DNA of 64,000 nucleotides from Elymus sibiricus (lineage: Eukaryota > Streptophyta > Magnoliopsida > Poales > Poaceae), in NCBI GenBank assembly GCA_039707655.1, contig CM077666.1, forward strand, positions 286,057,166 through 286,121,165, read 5' to 3'. Below, piece by piece: positions 34,062-45,900 of this stretch (the first letter of the stretch is position 1; the number at the start of each line of letters is the position of its first letter). A model generated the notes under the pieces. It was not told where the DNA came from. It saw nothing but the letters and a program-made list of their open reading frames with translations, and searched no databases. A program made the translations under genes and the position numbers.

Positions 34062-34919
34062 TCACATGAAAGATAGTAATCGAAACATAAAGAGAGCATC
34101 ATATAACATGTGGAAAACACATTTAAGTCTAACATACTTCCTATGCATAGGCACTTTGTAAGAAAACAAATTATCAAGACAAGCAATATCTAGCATATGC
34201 AAGTACGAAGAATGAAACATTAAAAATTTCAACACAAAGAGGGGTAATTTAGTGACATGAAAATTTCTACAACCATATTTTCCTCTCTCATAATAATTAC
34301 ATGTAGGATCATATTCAAATTCAACAATATAGCCATCACATAAAATATTCTCTACATGATCCACATGAATGCAAAGTTGACACTCTTCCAAAATAGTGGG
34401 ATTATCATCAACTACAGTCATGACCTTTCCAAACCCACTTTCATCAAAAATTTCATAAGTTTGAACATTCTCCAAATATGTGGGATTCTTTTTATTTAAA
34501 GTTGACACTCTTCCAAACCCACTTTCAATATTATTGCAAACATTATTATCAATGACATATTCATCATGAGGCTTAAATAAATTTTCAAGATCATAAGAAG
34601 CATTATCACCCCAATCATGATCATTGCAATAAGTAGTGGACATGACAAAATTATCATCCCCAAGCTTGTAGTTTTGAATATTATTAACACAATTGACATT
34701 AATAGAATTTATAATAACATCATTGCAATCATTCTTTTCAATCAAGGAGCTATCATGAATCACTTTATAAATTTCTTCTTCTAACACTTCATCACAATTT
34801 TCAGATTCATGATTTTCAAGCAAAACTTCATAGAGAAAATCAAGAGCACTCAAATCACTACCAATTGGTTCATTATAATTGGATCTTTTGAAAATATTAG
34901 CAAGTGGGTGCGGATCCAT
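34062..34919 (-). CDS. Retroelement-borne protein of unknown function (gag position)
   Basis: An intact 285-codon frame from the ATG at 34917-34919 to the stop at 34062. It lies 210 bp inside the primer-binding site, where gag normally sits. It is acidic and Asn/Asp-rich, beginning MDPHPLANIFKRSNY. Residues 124-180 contain a twofold repeat around SGFGRVSTL and SGFGKVMTV. A Cys/Tyr-rich part (CDGYIVEFEYDPTCNYYERGKYGC) is followed by a hydrophobic, Leu/Phe/Tyr-rich tail (LPLFVLKFLMFHSSYLHMLDIAC and further). I recognise no domain: there is no CCHC, protease or RT. A copy with a frameshift lies at 55008-55864 and is roughly 80 percent identical by eye. Whether the intact frame means selection is unknown. 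Confidence 0.6.
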   Translation of the reverse strand: MDPHPLANIFKRSNYNEPIGSDLSALDFLYEVLLENHESENCDEVLEEEIYKVIHDSSLIEKNDCNDVIINSINVNCVNNIQNYKLGDDNFVMSTTYCNDHDWGDNASYDLENLFKPHDEYVIDNNVCNNIESGFGRVSTLNKKNPTYLENVQTYEIFDESGFGKVMTVVDDNPTILEECQLCIHVDHVENILCDGYIVEFEYDPTCNYYERGKYGCRNFHVTKLPLFVLKFLMFHSSYLHMLDIACLDNLFSYKVPMHRKYVRLKCVFHMLYDALFMFRLLSFM

Positions 34920-35128
34920 TGTGGTCTTAAATTTTTGTTTTTAATTTCTGTTCTTGTGTGTTTTCATGAAGGCAATAAAAGCAAGCAAGCAAGCAAATAA
35001 AATATGTTTGTGTTTTTGTAAAAACTATTTAGAAGTGGGGGAGATGAAAACAAGAGGCAAAGGCAAATAAAATAAATGCAAGGAGATGAAAGTTTATGCG
35101 TAGGTACTTGATAGATGTTGATGATGTC

Positions 35129-35146
35129 TCCCCGGCAACGGCGCCA
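35129..35146 (-). other. Primer-binding site, tRNA-Asp type
   Basis: On the minus strand this reads tggcgccgttgccgggga, a full 18-base match to the plant tRNA-Asp 3' end, 11 bases inside LTR B. The same 11-base spacing occurs in the element at 16822. Confidence 0.88.
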
Positions 35147-35157
35147 GAAATTCTTCC

Positions 35158-36723
35158 TGCTACTTGTGAGCTGCGTTGGTAATTCCCTGAAGAGGAAGGG
35201 AGATGCAGTACTGTAGAGATAAGTATTTCCCTTAGTTATGAAACCAAGGTTATCAATCCAGTAGGAGAATCACGCAACACCTCGTTAGCAGCACCTGCAC
35301 ACAAAACAACAAATCCTTGCACCCAACGCAAACAAGGGGTTGTCAATCCCTCGGCGGTAAGTTGCAAGATTAAATTGTATGTGATAGATAGATAGATTGA
35401 AACAAAAATACAAAATAAAATAAATAAAGAAAAAGTGCACCAAGTATTTTTAGGGTTTTAGTATATGATTTAGATAGACCCGGGGCCCATAGTTTTCACT
35501 AGAGGCTTCTCTCAAGAAAATAGCATACGGTGAGTAAACAAATTACTGTCGGGCAATTGATAGAAAAGCAAATAATCATGACGATATCTAAGGCAATGAT
35601 CATGTATATATGCATCATGTCCGAGACAAGTAGACCGACTCCTGCCTGCATCTACTACTATTACTCCACACATCGACCGCTATCCAGCATGCATCTAGTG
35701 TATTAATTCCATAAAGAACGGAGTAACGCCTTAAGCAAGATGACATGATGTAGACAAAGTAAACTCACGCATGAATAAACCCCATCTTTTTACCCTTAAT
35801 AGCAATGATACATACGTGTCATGTCCCTTTCTGTCACTGGGATTGACGACCGCAAGATCGAACCCATTACAAAGCACCTCTTCCCGTGGCAAGCTAAATC
35901 AATCTAGTTGGCCAAACCAAATCAATAGACCGGAGAAGAAATACGAAGCTATAATAATCATGCATAAAAGAGATCAGAGAAGACTCAAATAATATTCATG
36001 GATAGTCTGATCATAAACTCACAATTAATCGGATCCCAACAAACACACCGCAAAAAGTGATTACATCGGATAGAACTCCAAGAACATCGAGGAGAACATT
36101 GTATTGAAGATCAAAAAGAGAGAAGAATCCATCTAGCTACTAACTATGGACCCGAAGGTCTATGGTAAACTACTCACACATCATCGGAAGGGCAGCAAGG
36201 TTGATGTAGAGCCCCTTCGTGATCGATTCCCCCTCCGGCGGAGTGCCGGAAAAGGCCTCCAGATGGGATCTCTCGAGAATAGAAACTTGCGGCGGCGGAA
36301 AAAGTATTTTCGTGGACACCCCTATTGGTTTCCCGATTTTTGGGAATTTATAGTGGTGGAATTAGGTCAAACGGAGCTGAGGTGGGCCCACGAGGCACCA
36401 GGGCGCGCCTGCCCCCCCCATGCGCGCCCTGGTGGCTCGTGGCCACCTCCTCTGGCGTCTGGTCCTCTCCCGAAGCTTCTAGTGTTGGTATTGTCCAAAA
36501 AAAAATCTCCAAAAAGTTTCGTGGCATTTGGACTTCGTTTGGTATTGATATTCTGTAAAACAAAAAACAGGCAGAAAACAACAACTGGCACTGGGCACTA
36601 AGTTAATAGGTTAGTCCCAAAAAATGATATATAATTGCTGTAAATGCATATAAAAAACATCCAAGATTGATAATATAACAGCATGGAACGATAAAAAATT
36701 ATAGATATGTTGGAGACGTATCA
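35158..36723 (-). repeat. LTR of a minus-strand gypsy element (LTR B)
   Basis: 1566 bp; minus orientation from tgatacgtctccaacatatc to cacaagtagca. Adjacent to the primer site, so it is a 5' LTR. It has a GC hairpin (36387-36409 with about 36422-36443). It is the same family as the LTR at 56097-57637 and distinct from LTR A. At its right end it abuts the interior of a copia LTR without a target duplication. Confidence 0.88.
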
Positions 36724-37351
36724 GGGTGTCCACGGCTCCGATGTTGATCGTTGATCAGAAAGATGTTCCGGTCATGTCTATACTTCACCGAACCTATAGG
36801 GTCACATGCTTAAGGGTCATCTATCTGCTGAATACTCGACAGGGAGTCTGAGAGAAAGTTATCGGAAAAGTTTCGGAGACAACAGAAGAGTTCCGGAGAG
36901 AGAACACCGGAATAGTTTTGGTAAAACCGAAAAGTTGTTTCGGAGTATACCATTAAGTCAAAATGGTTTCGGCACACGCCTGGAAATTCTTGGAGGGTGC
37001 CAGAATTGTTCTGGGAACTTCTGGGATTTTTCCGGAGAAAAAACCTGGAAATGTTCCGGAGCTACCGAAACCGCTTTGGTTGCTTTTCGCAAATGAAAAT
37101 CACTAATCCGGAATTGTTTCGGAACGCGTCCATAAAAGGTGTCCGAGGGACTGACAAGGGAGTACATCCTCGCGGTTTGTGAGGTTGTAAATCCTAGCTG
37201 CGGGGATCTGCACCGACGATCTACATCGACTCTACTTCCGCTGCGCTACGAGTCGGTAATGATCAGATCAAACCTTGTATGCATCTCCATAGTGATCCTT
37301 GGCGTGCTCGCTGTACCGATTTTTTTTTGTTTTCTGTCGCGTTCCCTAACA
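36724..37351 (+). repeat. Truncated 3' LTR of the copia element
   Basis: Matches the 5' LTR from 12505 onward (gggtgtccacggctccgatg) and ends gttccctaaca. Relative to the 5' LTR it lacks about the first 815 bp and an internal stretch matching about 12908-13468, including the TATA box and minisatellite. The internal deletion joins cgcgtccataaaa to gtgtccgagg. Confidence 0.88.
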
Positions 37352-38417
37352 GATGTCTATCACAAAGTAAGTGCATAAGTAAAGGGCTCGGGTAAGGGAT
37401 AATCGAGGCACGCGGAGACGACGATGTGTCCCGAAGTTCACACCCTTGCGGATGCTAATCTCTGTTGGAGCGGCGTGAAGGCATAATGCTCCCCAAACGT
37501 CACAATGGCTCACCGTATTCTCCTCACGCCCTTGTACAATGCAAGGTGATGTGACTCCACTAAGGGACCCTTGAGGGTGGTCACCAAACCAATTGCCCGG
37601 GGCAATCTCCATAACTTAATTGGAGGCTCCCGAAGCTTTACACCACAATGATTGAGCTTCACGACAACACCGAACGTCTAGGGTGCCCAAGCACCCAAGA
37701 GGAACAAGCTCTAGGGTACCAAGAACCCAAGAGTAATAAGCTTCTCAAACTTTCACTCCCACGAATCCTCGTGGAGAATTCAAACCGATGCAACTAAAGC
37801 AATGGCAAGAATAACCGGAGTGCTCAAGTCCTTCTCTCCCAAATCCCACCACAACAACTAATGCTATGGAGGAACATGAGAGGAAGAACAAAGGAGGAGA
37901 ACACCAAAAAACTCCAAGATCTAGATTCAAACGGTTCCCCTCACTTAGAGGAGAGATGGATTGGTGGAATTGTAGATCTTGATCTCCTCTCTCTTTTTCC
38001 TCAAATAGATGCAAGACTCATGGGAGGAATAGAGAGAAATCAAGCTTCAAGAGGGCAACAATGGTGGGGGAAACTTGCTCAAATTCGTTGTGTCCATTGG
38101 GGAAGAAGACCCCCTTAAGTAGGACCCCACAAATCTAACCGTTACGATGCAGAAAAACACTGGAGCGGTATAATCACTTGGATGAGCGGTACAACCGCTC
38201 CAGGCAGTAAACTGTGGCTGTTGCGGCGCGAGCGGTATAACCGTGCCGACTGATTACTTCCTTTGGTGATCTGGAAATGGAGCAGCAAGGATTCTCACCT
38301 TTTTCCCAGAGGTGACCCTGAGTTATCGAACCCACGGAGTAAGGCCCCCTTGAAACTAGGGTCTCAAGCAAGCTTTTGTTAAACAATAATTCCAGCTTTT
38401 GGCCGGATCAAAATCAA
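37352..38417. repeat. Unidentified repeat, probably the continuation of 11475-11689
   Basis: About 1.07 kb with no supported ORF. It has text common in Triticeae repeats, including gagcggtacaaccgctccag, a short palindrome-like motif near 38189-38215. It ends at the target site (atcaa, 38413-38417) of the 12.6 kb gypsy element. The family and polarity are not resolved. Confidence 0.45.
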
Positions 38418-41400
38418 TGTGACGCCCCCGACTTAATCATGCACTAATCATACACGCAATGCACATGATCAAACCTAAGGACTCACGGGAAGATATCACA
38501 ACACAACTCTAAACACCGAATAAAAATAATACAAGCTTTACATTACAAGCCAGGGGCCTCGAGGGCTCGAATACATAAGCTCGAGTTACACAAGCGTTAG
38601 CGGAAGCAACAACAGTATCTGAGTACAGACACAAAGTTAAACAAGGGTGCCTTAAGAAGGCTAGCATAACAGCGACACTGATCGAAAAGGCAAAGGCCTC
38701 CTGCCTAGGGCCTCCGAACTACTCCTGGTCGGCGGGTTCAATGCAGTACTAGGTGCCTCCGGGGATCTCCTGCTCCTGGGCTCCATCGTCTGATCGCAGC
38801 AACCGGGTATGGGGAAAATAGATAGCAAAGTAACCGTGAGTACTCATCCAAAGTACTCGCAAGACTGACATCAGAACTATGCTAAGTATGCATCGGTATC
38901 AAAGGAATGGGGCTATATCTTTGGACTAAACTGCAGAAATGCCAGAACAGAGGGGGAAAGGCCTAGCCTATCGAAGACTAGCATCTTGAAGCAATCTCGC
39001 AACATCAGAAGAGAGTATAGTATAGAATCATATAATAACAGTTATATTTAGTAATGCCGTGAGATCCTTCCTCGACTATCCTGTGAGAAAGTGACCCCAA
39101 GAGAAGTAGTAACAGTTTAACATTGTAACAGTATCCATTCATAGTTGTAGTAGATCAGGATACAACTCCGAGCGTCCTGTTACCGTGGACACGGCTATTC
39201 GAATAGATAACTTCCCTGCAGGTGTGCACTACTGTTACCCAACACGCTCGATTAACTCTGGTCGGACACACTTTTATCGGGTCATGCCCGGCCTCGGCTG
39301 ATCGACACGACGTAGTCCTACCTAGGCTCCGCAGAGAGGTCCCCGCCAGTCTACATCCTAAGCGCTCAGGGGTCTTGGTCCATCGCCCTTTGCACTCTGG
39401 GTCGTTGTGCGCAAGGTGGATCCAGCGCCACCCCTCTCCTGGATGGCACGATCTGACCCGGCCACAATGCTGAACTGGACATCTGACAGAGCTTTCGGCT
39501 GATACATACGGCGTAGAGGGCCCCATTAAACCATTATCCCACGTGGTGGTAGTGCGTATAGGCCAGCGGCCAACTCAGATCAAATACCCAAATCCATTAG
39601 GCGTGTTTAGTAACTCGCGAAGACGAACAGGATCCCTGTCGCTCCGACTTGATAACACACGGACCACGATCAAGGACCAGGCCCACCTCTCTCCTAGGTG
39701 GTCTCCGCCTGCCATGTTGTTCCGCCACAATATCACTCGCGGGTGCTCTTGAAGCCGACCCGTCTTTAATATAATTCTCTCGCGGGCACTCTTGGAGCCG
39801 GCCCGACTTTAACAGTTTGAAGCATTGCAATATGTAAACATTTCCGCGATCATCACCCAGAGTGATCACGGCCCGATAACAAGCATGGCAAACGGACAAG
39901 GGTGAAGGGCCACAGATGGATCAATAGCATAGCTAACTAAGCATCATGGGACAGCAGGTAGGTATCAATAGCTGGCGACTAAATCAGGCTATGCAACAGA
40001 ATAGGAGCTATCGGAGCAACAACAGAAGCAATTCTAATGCAAGCATAAGAGAGAAAGAATGGGCGATATCTGATGATCAATGGGGTTTTGCTTGCCTGGA
40101 AGCTCAGCTGAAGGGGTCTGGTCGTCGTCGACGTAGTCGTACTCAGCAGTGTCGTCGGCAGTCTCGGGGTCTATCGGTAGAGAAGGAGGGGGAAGAAACA
40201 ATAAATACATGGCAAACAATGCAACAGGGATGCATGACATGTCATCATGCAGTGCTAGGGGTGTTCTAATGCAGCACTACGCAAGTTAGTCGGAGCGGGA
40301 AACTATCCGGGAGTGTTCTCCCAGCTCCGGGTGATTATCGGTATATTAAACCGGAGGGGACGGTTCCATGTTCAGTATGTTAGAGGGATGTGGCAGGTAT
40401 GTGGGTAGGATATTCGGATTTGTCATATTTTTCTGATCGTTTTTCATATATAAATTATTTCCATCCGAGTTACGGTTTATTTTATATGATTTTTCAAAGT
40501 TTTATTGATTTTCTGGAATTATTTTAATTATTAAATCCGAATTATCCAAAACAGTAACATGTGACGCCAGCATGACGTCAGAGTGATGTCATCGATCAAA
40601 TCCGGCTCAGCAGGGTCAAACCTGACCAGTGGGTCCCACTGGTCAGTGACTGTTTAATTAAACAGGGGTTTAATTTAGTTAATTAGGTTAATTAATAGGT
40701 GGGACCCAGTTATCAGTGACTAATTAGTAATTAAATTAATTAATGGATTAATTAACAGATTATTTATTTATAAAAATGTTTTAATTAGCGTTGTGAGTGA
40801 CTGGGCTAGCCCAGTCAACAGGGTTGACCTGGTCAACCTAGCCAACCTGGCCGTGGGGCCCAGTGGTCAGTGGCTCGGGGTGGGACCCAGAGGCGCCCAC
40901 GTCAGTGCTGTCGCCTCACCCTGAGCATTTTAAAACCGAACCGAAAAACCATACCGAAAATAAACCGAACCGAACCAATTTTATGGTTTTTGTGGTTTTA
41001 TGGTTTCGGTATGGTATGAACTTTTCATACCGTTTTGAAGTTTGGTTTTTATGGTATATACCGAAAAACCGAATGATTAACCGAATAAACCGAAGTACAA
41101 AATATATTTATATATCTTGGGGAAACAACCATACATGTAGTCATTTTTGTGTGCAGAAGCCAGATTTCCTGTTAAGTGCATCTGTTTTCCTCTTGACAAC
41201 GAGGTCCAAAACAGAGTATATTACTATATGAAGTCATATTTCTCTTCACAAGAATGCTAAGCACGTCCATAACCATAAAATTTATGCATGCATATATAGT
41301 TCATATAGTTATATACTCCTCGTATAAAAAGATATGTGTTTTGAGTCATAAATTTGTAAATTGTTATATGCCATTTTCAAATTCGCGTCAACTTTGGTTT

Positions 41401-42944
41401 ATACGGTATATACCGAAACCATACCGAAATAATTTGGTATATACCGAAACCGAACCGTATATAAATCTCATATCGTATTTACCGAAGTATTGATACCGTA
41501 CAAACCGAAAAACCGTATAAACCGAACCATGTATACCGAATAAACCGAACGCACAGAGTGAGTGTCGCCGGAGAGAGCTCCGGCGAGCTCGGTACACGGC
41601 GGCTAGCTCCGGCGAGCTTCAGGTTTCTGCTACGGAGGGCCAAAACGAGCGCCGAAGCTCGTGTTCGAACGAGGAGAGTGCCCCGCATCCAACGGCGGTA
41701 GTCTCGTGATCTGGGACGGTCGGAACTGGCACCGGCGACGAGCCGTGGTGGAGGCCGAAACAGGAGCTCGTTGGGTTCGCCGTTTGGGGGCGAAAACGAG
41801 CGATCTGAAGGTGCGGACGGCATCGCGGCGACGCACTGAGCGCGTTGCTGTGCTCACCGGGCTTTGAAACGGGCAGCAGCAGTGGTGGCGAGCATGGCAG
41901 CAGCGGCGGAGCGACGACGGCAATGGCAGCAGCAGCAGTGGGTAGCCAAACGAGACTCAGGAAGAGGGGGAGGATGCGGAGCTCACCAAGGAGCGCACGG
42001 CGGCTCGATGGTAGGTTTAGTAGCAGCAGACGAGCGGATCGACGCCGGCGAGCAGCGGTGATCCGAGGTGGACGCCGGCTCGATCCGGGCAATGCAGTGG
42101 ACTCTGGCTTGAACACGCGGTCGGAGAGGAAGGGGAAGACGTCGGCGGTGCTGGTGAACAGGTCGGAGAGGCGAGGAAGGCACGGTGGCCGAGCCTACGA
42201 TGGCAGCGTGTCCATGGCGGCGCTCAGGTTCGGCGGTGGAGAGTGAGGGAGAGAAAGAGAAGCAAGGCAGAGGGAAGCCAGGGGGTGCAGGGGCCTCGCC
42301 CTTATTCCTCCACGGCGGGCGCGCGGCCGCATTGTCGAGCGGAGCGAGGAGGGGGCGGGCTGCGGGCGCGCTGGAGCGACGACAGCGAGGAGAGAGAGCG
42401 CGGGAGGTGGGAGACGGTGCTGCGCGGGCTGGGCCGCACTGTAGCGACTTGAAGCCCAGCCGAGCAGTGCCCCTTAGCCATTTTCTTTTTCTTTTTCTGT
42501 TTTATTCTTTTCACCACTATTTGCAAATTGTTTAGCCACAATTTGACTTTTGTAAAATGTGTGACTTGGCCACACAAATATCATGCAATATCTAGCTCTG
42601 CCATAAAAAGGTTTGGAGTCCAGATGTTTTCATTTGAAATTTATTTAACTGAAAATGGATGAAATATTGCTGTTTTGGTATTGTTTTTGGATGTTAGAGT
42701 CATTTAAATAATTCAATTAATGTTGATTTTATTTTTATAATTGCTTTGGGATTATTTGCAATATTATGAACTATTTAGTTCCTAGATTTGAACAACTTTT
42801 AAATTCACTTTAAATTTGAATTCTCAATTTGAATTGGAATTTGAAATGAGATATGACTCAAATGATGATCAAGCACTGTTAATCATGGTGACTTGGCATT
42901 ATCAAAAGGGTGATCACTGTAGCTTAATACATGGGGGTGTTACA
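38418..42944 (-). repeat. 3' LTR of the chromovirus element (long form)
   Basis: 4527 bp. It holds about 1.49 kb (40813-42301) absent from the 5' LTR, including a block dense in ACCGAA motifs and a GC-rich, leader-like part. All ORFs inside are composition artefacts. Short gaps elsewhere also distinguish the two LTRs. Confidence 0.93.
40925..41545. repeat. ACCGAA-rich, partly palindromic segment in the long LTR
   Basis: Two clusters of accgaa/ttcggt motifs (40930-41100 and 41395-41545) flank an AT-rich core. The left cluster folds back on itself (aaaaccataccgaaaataaa pairs with downstream ggtttcggtatggt). Ends are direct rather than inverted copies, and no clear target duplication was found, so it is not assigned to a transposon family. 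Confidence 0.6.
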
Positions 42945-42961
42945 ATTCTCCTCCTCTAAAA
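42945..42961 (-). other. Polypurine tract of the chromovirus element
   Basis: On the minus strand, ttttagaggaggagaat stands directly before the LTR start TGTAACACC. Confidence 0.85.
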
Positions 42962-42980
42962 GAAATTCTCGTCCCGAGAA

Positions 42981-45900
42981 TTAAGAGGTAGGCTGAAAGG
43001 GAGCGGGGTATTCTTCACGAAGACGATCTTTGCGTTCCCAAGTGGCTTCATCTTCAGAATGATTTGACCACTGAACTTTAAGGAACTTGATTGCCTTCTG
43101 ACGGGTTCGACGTTCAGCTTGATCAAGAATGCGGATCGGATACTCTTGATAAGAAAGATCCTCTTGCAGCTCAAGCATTTCATGATCCACTGCTCGAATT
43201 GGATCCTTGAAGCAGCGACGGAGTTGCGACATGTGGAATACATCATGAACTTGAGAAAGGTTCGGCGGCAATTCCAATTGATATGCCACTTCTCCTCGTC
43301 GGGCGAGGATACGGAACGGGCCAATGTAGCGAGGAGCTAACTTGCCCTTGATTCCAAATCGATGAGTGCCCTTCATCAGAGTGACGCGAAGGTAAGCTTG
43401 TTCGCCAGGTTGATAGACCATTACCTGGTGTTTTCGGTCATAATTGCTCTTCTGACGAGACTGAGCAGGTTTCAAATGTTCACGAACAATGCGGACTTGT
43501 TCTTCAGCTTGTTGGATAATATCCGGACCGAAGAGTGGCCGTTCCCCAGTTTCTGACCAATTCAGAGGGGTTCAACACTTACGTCCATATAAGACTTCAA
43601 AGGGTGCCATCTTCAAACTAGCCTGATAGCTATTGTTGTATGAGAATTCAGCATACGGGAGAGATTCCTCCCATTTCTTACCGAATGAGATGACACAAGC
43701 TCGAAGCATATCTTCAAGCACTTGATTGACTCGTTCAACTTGTCCCTGGGACTGGGGGTGAAAAGCGGTGCTGAAGGACATATGAGTTCCCATAGCTTCT
43801 TGGAAACTGTTCCAAAATCTTGAGGTAAAGAGGCTGCCACGATCTGAACTGATCTCCAACGGAACACCGTGGAGTGACATGATTCTGGAAACATACAAGT
43901 CTGCTAACTGGCTAGCAGTGATTGTCTCCTTGACTGGCAGAAAGTGAGCAACCTTTGAGAATCGGTCAATGACGACAAGAATAGCATCATGACCCTTCTG
44001 CGATCTGGGAAAACCAGTAATGAAATCCATTTCAACCTTGTCCCATTTCCATTCAGGAATAGTAAGTAGTTGGAGAGTTCCAGCAGGCCTTTGATGTTCT
44101 GCTTTGATGCGACGGCAAACGTCACACTCAGCAACATAACGAGCAATGTCTCGCTTCATATCAGGCCACCAGTACCGTTGACGAATGTCTTGGTACATCT
44201 TAGTACTACCCGGATGAATAGACAAAGGTGTGTCATGTGCTTCTTTCATGACATCCAAACGCGAGTCCAGATTGTGCTTTATGGGGACCACTAGGCGGCC
44301 TTTGAAGAACAAGGCACCATCATCATCAACAGTGAAGAACGATGAATTTCCCTTGGAGAGATAACTCTTAATCTTCTCGACTTCAGAGTCATACTTCTGT
44401 CTTGTCTTGATGTTGTGCTCGAGATCTGGTTCAACAACCAAGGTATTTAGATAACCTTGAGGAACTATCTCGATGTTCAGCTTTCGAAGCTCTTCATACA
44501 GGAGTGGTTGCTGTAGCTGAACCTAAAGTTCACAACAGTAGGATTTACGGCTCAAAGCATCAGCCATTACATTAGCCTTGCCAGGGGTATAAGAAATACC
44601 CAAGTCATAGTCTGCAATGGCCTCCATCCATCTTTGCTGACGGAGGTTCAGAGATGGCTGACTGAATAAGTACTTCATACTTTGATGATCCGTGTAGATC
44701 TCGCAACGATTTCCAAGTAGGTAATGGCGCCATAACTTCAATGCATAAATAACTGCTGCAAGTTCGAGATCATGTGTAGGATAGTTCTCTTCATGAGGAC
44801 GCAACTGTCGAGAGCCATAAGCAATCACTTTCCGCTCTTGCATTAGGACACAGCCTAATCCTTGACGGGATGCGTCGCAATAAATCACGAAGTCCTTGCG
44901 GGAATCTAGAGGAGCAAGCACTGGTGCAGATGTCAGCTTGTCTTTGAGTGTTTGAAAACTTTCCTGACATTTTTCTTTCCACTCAAACTTAACGCCCTTG
45001 TGAAGCAGATCAGTCAGAGGTTTGGCAATCTTAGAGAAGTTCTTGACAAAACGGCGGCAATAGCTGGCGAGTCCGAGAAAACTTCTGACTTGCTTGACAT
45101 TCTTCGGAGGAGTCCATTCAAGAATATCCTGAACTCGTTCTGGGTTAACAGCAATGCCATCTTTGGAAATCACGTGGCTGAGATATGTCACTTCAGATAG
45201 CCAGAACTCACACTTGGAATACTTGGCATACAGTTGATGTTCACGCAGCTTCTCCAGTACAAGCCGAAGATGTTCGGCATGTTCTTCTTCATTCTTCAAA
45301 TATATAAGTATATCATCCAGATAAACCACGACGAACTTGTCGAGGTAATCCATGAAGATGTAGTTCATCAATCGAGAGAATGTTGCCGGAGCATTGGTTA
45401 AACCAAACGACATGACAGTGTACTCGTAAGATCCATAACGAGTAACGAAAGCGGTCTTCGGAATATCCTCTTCGCGGACTCGGATCTGGTGGTATCCCAA
45501 TCTCAAATTGAGTTTAGAGAATACCGAGGAACCAACAAGTTGATCATACAGGCCATTGATTCTGGGAAGCGGATACTTGTTCTGAATTGTTGCTTGGTTG
45601 ATAGGTCGATAATCTTGGACCAGACGATTCGTACCATCCTTCTTCTTGACAAAGAGAGAAGGTGCTCCCCAAGCAGAAGAACTGGGGCGAATGAAACCCT
45701 TACGAAGTGACTTGTCAGTTTCCTCCTTAAGTTCAAGGAGTTCATGAGGCGGCATCTTGTATGGGCGCTTGGCAATAGGAGTAGTGCCCGGTTTCAAGTC
45801 GATGATGAATTCGACAGCTCTAGCAGGTGGTACTCCTGGGAGTTCCTCTGGAAAGACATCTTGGAATTCACGAACGACTGGAACGTTCTCTATTCCCTCA

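Larger units (their letters stand above)
30133..35128 (-). mobile_element. Interior of a rearranged minus-strand non-autonomous gypsy element
   Basis: Bounded by a polypurine tract next to LTR A and a tRNA-Asp primer site next to LTR B, so the order (minus) is LTR B, primer site, ORF, repeats, 3' non-coding, polypurine tract, LTR A. The two LTRs are different families, and the flanks (gtgta before 28444, gggtg after 36723) do not match. The block is therefore best read as a recombinant of two related elements. No gag, RT, RNase H or integrase was recognised. One ORF of unknown function lies in the gag position. Confidence 0.75.
11690..37351 (+). mobile_element. Old Ty1-copia element (BARE/WIS/Angela-like), split by later insertions
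   Basis: The 5' LTR begins tgtaggagatatgccctaga, close to the hallmark start of BARE/WIS/Angela LTRs. The internal domain runs from 13672 and is heavily degraded. It is interrupted by a gypsy element (16822-26403 plus one target copy) and resumes with integrase, RT and RNase H relics (26404-28443). A rearranged gypsy block (28444-36723) replaces the last part of the interior and the first roughly 0.8 kb of the 3' LTR, whose remainder lies at 36724-37351. The flanking pentamers gatgg and gatgt are a decayed or chance target duplication. Confidence 0.85.

Noticed and set aside
28444..36723. Reading this block as one simple intact LTR element
   Set aside because: The two LTRs are different families and the flanking pentamers do not match.
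41479..42535. Multiple GC-rich ORFs in the long LTR
   Set aside because: Open in both strands over the same bases, no domain, and inside an LTR.
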